Shown in pieces: positions 59,784 through 64,000 of a stretch of DNA of 64,000 nt. The translations under genes were made by a program, and so were the position numbers. The first letter of the stretch is position 1. Each line of letters begins with the position of its first letter. The notes below the pieces were generated by a model. It saw only the letters and a program-made list of their open reading frames with translations. It did no database searches and was not told the origin of the DNA. Source of the DNA: Lycium barbarum (Eukaryota; Streptophyta; Magnoliopsida; Solanales; Solanaceae). The stretch spans positions 167,537,713 through 167,601,712 of the forward strand of contig NC_083337.1 in the NCBI RefSeq assembly GCF_019175385.1, written 5' to 3'.

Positions 59784-59791
59784 TATTTATA
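59784..59791 (-). promoter_or_regulatory. TATA box of solo LTR C
   Basis: TATAAATA on the minus strand after a long pyrimidine-rich stretch (59800-59990 as seen on minus), followed by a leader without coding frame. Confidence 0.5.
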
Positions 59792-60469
59792 GGAAATAAC
59801 TAGGGTTTGCTAAAGAGAAAGGGTGTGAGGAGAGAGACGAGCGGGAGAGAGAGAAGAGTGGGGGACAAGGGTGAGTGGGGAGCGGAGAAGAAGGAAGAAA
59901 AGGGGGGAAGTGGGAGCGGCGGCGAGGGAGGCGGGAAAGGAGGAGGGAGAAAGGGAAAGGAGAAGAGAGGGGTGCGGCGGTAGGTATGGAGGAAAATGAA
60001 GGGGAAACCCTAAAAGGGTTTCCCTTATTTGGCTGAAAAATGAATTGGACCCGGTCCATTTGTGGACCGGGTCAAATTTTAGACTGGGTATTAAAAGAAT
60101 GGACTAGTAAATTAAACATGGACTGATCTAAAAAATTGAGATAAAAAATATGGTCTAGTCCAAAAATATTAGGAATTAATCGGACTTTGATTTGGGGTCC
60201 GGTAAGTCCAAATACGGACTGAGTGCAAGAAATAGTTTGGCTTCTAAATTTGAATAAGAGACACATTTTGATTAACGATGTACTAAGGGTGCCAGAATAT
60301 CACCTAATACAGAAATATGTAATTATAAAAAGACCCGGGTAAAAATTATATGATGTCGCAAATGACCGTGCAATAATATTTAATAACAAACGCTATCATT
60401 AAAATGTGCGAAGTAAATGCGATGCGTATGCGGAAGTTGGTAGAAACGTTGAGAAATGCAAGTTTGAAT

Positions 60470-60912
60470 AATACTAAATAATAGCAGCAAATAAATAGCG
60501 GTAGTAATACTGCTAATAACAATAATGATAAAGGTAATAATGATAATATTGATGATAATGGTGATAAAAAATAATAATAGATATAATAATAATAGTAATA
60601 ACAAATATTGATAATTAAAAATGATAATAATTAATAATAATAAAGATGATAATAATTAATAATAAAATAATAATAATAAATAACAATTATTGATAGTGGC
60701 AAAATGTTAATAAATTAATAATAATAACAATAATAGTGGTAATAATAAGATAATAAAGATAATAATAATAATAAGAAATAATAATGATGATAATAATAAT
60801 AATAATAAATAACAATTATTGATAAAACAATGATAATAATTAATAATAAAATAACGATGATAATGATGATTAATAATTGATAACAAAATAACGCTGATAA
60901 TAATGATTAGTA

Positions 60913-60952
<40 letters not shown>

Positions 60953-61075
60953 GAAATAACAAGAAATAATAATTAATGACAATTAGTAATGATAATTTAA
61001 GAATAATAATAACAATAATAATAATAATAGTAATAATAATAATAATTATTATTATAATAATAATAATAACTGCAG
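60470..61075. repeat. (AAT)n-rich microsatellite in solo LTR C
   Basis: About 600 bp of TAATAATAA with scattered GAT and GGT interruptions, including one clean run at about 60920-60950. Confidence 0.92.
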
Positions 61076-62123
61076 CGGAATAATAAAACGTGGGTGTTAA
61101 TAAAAGACTAATAATTATAGTAAAATTTAAATGCATATTTTTTAATTTCTCAAAACACTAGAAGTATTAATAGGTATTTCGGGGGAGAGGCGGGACAAAA
61201 TTGGGTGTCAACACCCGCGGGCAAGGAATAAAAATCTGGAAAAAAAAAGAGAGGGGGGATCGGCCCTTTTATAAAAAAATGAGAAAGAGACACGGAAGGG
61301 AAAAGGTGGAAAAGGGGGGAGAGAAGTGAGCATTTTTTAATCTGCTCAAAATTTAAAGAAAATCATGTGAGATTTGGGGAAAAGTTAAAAACATGTGGAC
61401 CCCGCAGAAAAGAAAAAATGATGCCAAACTATTTGGACTTCACGTGTGTGTACAGAGAGAAAAACAAAGAATTTTAGGAAAAACAAAAAAATTTAGTTAA
61501 AAGTAATTTAAAAGGGGGCCAAAATTTAGGAACATGTCTCCCCATTTTGGGGAGTAATGTGGTATAATCATGATAATTTGCACAAGATAAATTAAACATA
61601 GCTGAATTAGCTTTATTTGTGATAAACTCTTCCGATTTTTATGTATTGATCGACAGTATTAAAATATAACTAATATACATATAAAAATGAGAGTATTAAT
61701 ATAAAATTAAAAAAATGTGAATAAAAAATGTGATTGATTTTTGTAATGTGCTGTAAAGAAATAAAAAATGATTTACTAAGATATAATTGCACTGTTGTGC
61801 TGTACTAAAATATAATTAATTAATACATGTATAAATAATAACGCAAGTATAAAATATAAACATTAATGTCTATGATATGAAAATGTATTGCTATAAAATT
61901 AAGAAACAATTATTAATTGCACAAAAAATGGTAGTATTACGCTGTACATGTGCAAAATAATGATTCTTGAAAAATGACAATAAATTTGAGAAAATTCCTA
62001 AAATAATGATAATCATCAATAAATTGTTGAAAAATGTAAAAAAATGTATTTCGTGCTCTTTAACGAATCAGGGCCCCCAAAACGTTAATTTTAAGCACGT
62101 CGAGCCAAAATTAGGTGTCAACA

Positions 62124-64000
62124 GCTGTCATGGGCCTCGGCCCAGAATCATTTTTTGCACAGCTGACGGGGCTGACTCGATAAAAGTGTTTCGTTGGGCC
62201 TTAGCCCAACATCGAATGCGGAAGGACGACGATTCCCAAATTGGGACTCCATTTGCTCCCCAAAGTGTACATGCAAAAAGAAGGGGAAATAAGAAATTAA
62301 TGAGACCATTCAAATATTTAAGAGTGTAAAGAAGAAAATTCCCAGAATTGGATATATCAGTTCTACAACGTCATCGACAACATCTTCTCTTATAATGAGA
62401 ACTAGTGTAAAATGAAAAGAAAAACATCCAACAACAAAGCTAAAGACATTTTGGCTTGCCCAAAAAACTGTTGCTCATACGAAATTCGTTAACAAAAATA
62501 AAGCATTACTTAAAGAAGGAATCATGTTCATACAAACAAATCAACCAAAACGAGATGACAAACACTGAAGGACAAAACAAATATACTGGAAGTTGAAACT
62601 AAGCATAGCATTTTTAACGAAAGGAAATAATGGGTCTCAATGTGCTAAAGGGGAAGGAGACGTTAACATCGTCATGGTCTGCTAGCAAGCAAATGAGAGA
62701 ATAAACTACGTCGCAAGACATTCATGCCAAATAACTTGCATATTGAACTAATGAAAGAATCTAGCACAGTTAAAGAAGAACATAGCGAAAGATAACAAAA
62801 GTACTAAGATACCAAATACATGAAATCCCGAACATACGAACAACAACAACTCACTACTCATTGCTATGGCTTACAGTTATATACTCTAATAATTAATTCA
62901 CGAAATGAGCACAGTTAAACAGAGATGAAAATATCTGTGTACATTAAAGTTTGGACGCTAAACATAGGATGTACTATTAATTAGTCTCATCACTTTAGAC
63001 GTAAAACTCAAAGGGAAGTAGACATTCTGTGAAAGAACCATCACCAGATATATAAATCCAAATAAACTCAAATCAGCCAGTTTCCAAAAAGGTGACCAGC
63101 CAAAACGAAGAAAAGCTAGACTTTTTGGCAAACCATATTCCATGTTTTTATATCAGAAGGAGAAAAAAAAAACTGATTTAAAGATAGGATGGGAAAGGAT
63201 TTGTAACACAACCAACTATAACTGAAAACTCTAACATTTGGTGCAACTCAGGTAGCAGGAGATCATGCCATACTTCAAAATTCCCAGTTAAACACCACAA
63301 CGACATATATAGGAGAGAAAGAAAAATGCCAAACAGTTCAGGACAGGAACGATATACCAAGTGAGTTCAGTTAATTGTACTAATGGGAAAACTAATGTAA
63401 ACTTAACAGCAACAGCTATTACCCTATCATATAAGTCCTTACAGCTGATTAATAAATGTCATTACAAAAGAAATCATACTCAGGTGATCAAGTAAAGCGG
63501 ATTTTGCCTTTTACAAATGATAATGCAAGTCTTCGAAACAAGTATAGCAGCAAGGATATGGTAAATTAGCCTAAGTCTCAAACTAACCATTTCGATATTA
63601 ATCCTATCAAACTCAAACAAACAGCCATGACTTTGTAGACCAAGTAAAATCAACAACCAATATCGACATGTCGTATAATCATTTCATCATATCTAAACCC
63701 GAATAAATTATATTCATAATCAAATACGTTATTTGGAACGAATAGAGCAAAAAGGGATAGTGCCGATCTGTTTTAATCACATATACAATATACCTAAGAT
63801 ATACATACCGCGGTGTGTATATCAGATGTATATCGAATGTATACCTTCTTCTTACCTTGATAACCCACTGTATATCTTGTGCATATTCGGCTTAAATAGA
63901 TTCTAAATCCTAGAAATTCAGTTTAAGCATCCAAACTACGGTATACGTCTTTCAAATTCATTTTTAGCAATTAATATCCTATCCTAACAGCTCCCAAACA
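62124..64000 (-). repeat. Giant LTR 'A', second part, cut by the window end
   Basis: Starts with the second GCTGT duplication and continues the LTR A sequence. TGGGCCTTAGCCCAAC and GAATGCGGA words match C at about 57190-57230. The end of A and its own target duplication lie outside. Confidence 0.7.

Larger units (their letters stand above)
55936..61213 (-). mobile_element. Solo LTR 'C' (5,278 bp) nested in element B
   Basis: On the plus strand it starts TGTTACACCCC and ends GGGTGTCAACA, flanked by CCCGC at 55931-55935 and 61214-61218. No second LTR, PBS or internal domain is inside. Such a length is in the range of Ogre-type LTRs. It parallels LTR A closely near its start, so A and C are of one family. 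Confidence 0.85.
45478..62123 (-). mobile_element. Non-coding giant-LTR retrotransposon 'B' (complete, with nested insertion)
   Basis: Two LTRs (45478-48555 and 53764-62123, the latter interrupted) enclose a 5.2 kb internal region. The exact 5-bp duplication GCTGT flanks it (45473-45477, 62124-62128). Orientation is minus: a PBS TGGCGACTCTGCTGGG lies next to the right LTR and a purine-rich GAAGAGGGACAAG next to the left one. There is no gag or pol frame. Long LTRs, this PBS and no coding capacity suggest a LARD-like derivative of an Ogre/Tat-type gypsy element. Confidence 0.88.
53764..62123 (-). repeat. 5' LTR of element B, interrupted by solo LTR C
   Basis: The LTR halves are 53764-55935 and 61219-62123; together with one copy of the target they make 3,077 bp, against 3,078 bp for the other LTR. 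Confidence 0.92.

Noticed and set aside
59787..60059. 90-codon Pro/Ser-rich minus frame in solo LTR C
   Set aside because: It is the translation of the pyrimidine-rich promoter zone upstream of the LTR TATA box.
45478..62123. Plus-strand orientation of element B
   Set aside because: The sequence after the left LTR has no primer binding site, while a good PBS lies on the minus strand next to the right LTR and a purine tract next to the left one.

Overview
This is a plant nuclear window, very probably from a Solanaceae genome (Nicotiana would fit). The reasons are plant-type genes with GT-AG introns, Au-like and TS-type SINEs (the latter ending in TTG repeats), hAT and Tourist-like MITEs, and very long LTRs. 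The species call is an inference from repeat families.

Layout. Positions 1-36270 are gene-bearing. In order they hold an inositol 3-kinase (MIK, +, two exons, 574-4281), an ELF4-like clock protein (+, 5842-6246), a type I MADS-box gene (+, 11241-12251, inferred 5'UTR intron), a secretory-pathway cyclophilin like CYP20-1 (-, seven exons, 12945-17390), a complete hAT transposon with an intact 757-residue transposase (18273-22415), a GT90 glycosyltransferase pseudogene (+, 23536-26144), an inverted pectinesterase fragment (27129-27237) and an intronless PDX1 vitamin B6 synthase (+, 32066-32995). The spaces between are filled with SINEs, MITEs, short tandem duplications, two U6 snRNA pseudogenes and one foldback hairpin.

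Positions 36281-64000 are almost entirely mobile DNA: an old hAT-like element, the 5' part of a decayed Tat-type Ty3/gypsy element (LTR, gag-protease and an antisense ORF, no reverse transcriptase), then a nested stack of giant-LTR elements. The stack reads from outside in: a diverged LTR in + orientation (D, 40982-44489); an LTR in - orientation cut by the window end (A, from 44490); inside A a complete but non-coding element with 3.08 kb LTRs (B, 45478-62123, TSD GCTGT); and inside one LTR of B a 5.28 kb solo LTR (C, 55936-61213, TSD CCCGC). B and C are closed by exact 5-bp target duplications that I could read directly.

The host genes act in unrelated pathways (phytate synthesis, circadian clock, reproductive transcription control, protein folding, vitamin B6) and form no operon or cluster. 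The most notable signals are the nested stack, a primer-binding-site-like motif kept about 74 bp inside the LTR end in A, B and C, the complete hAT element, and the hairpin-forming fragments of host or SINE sequence.
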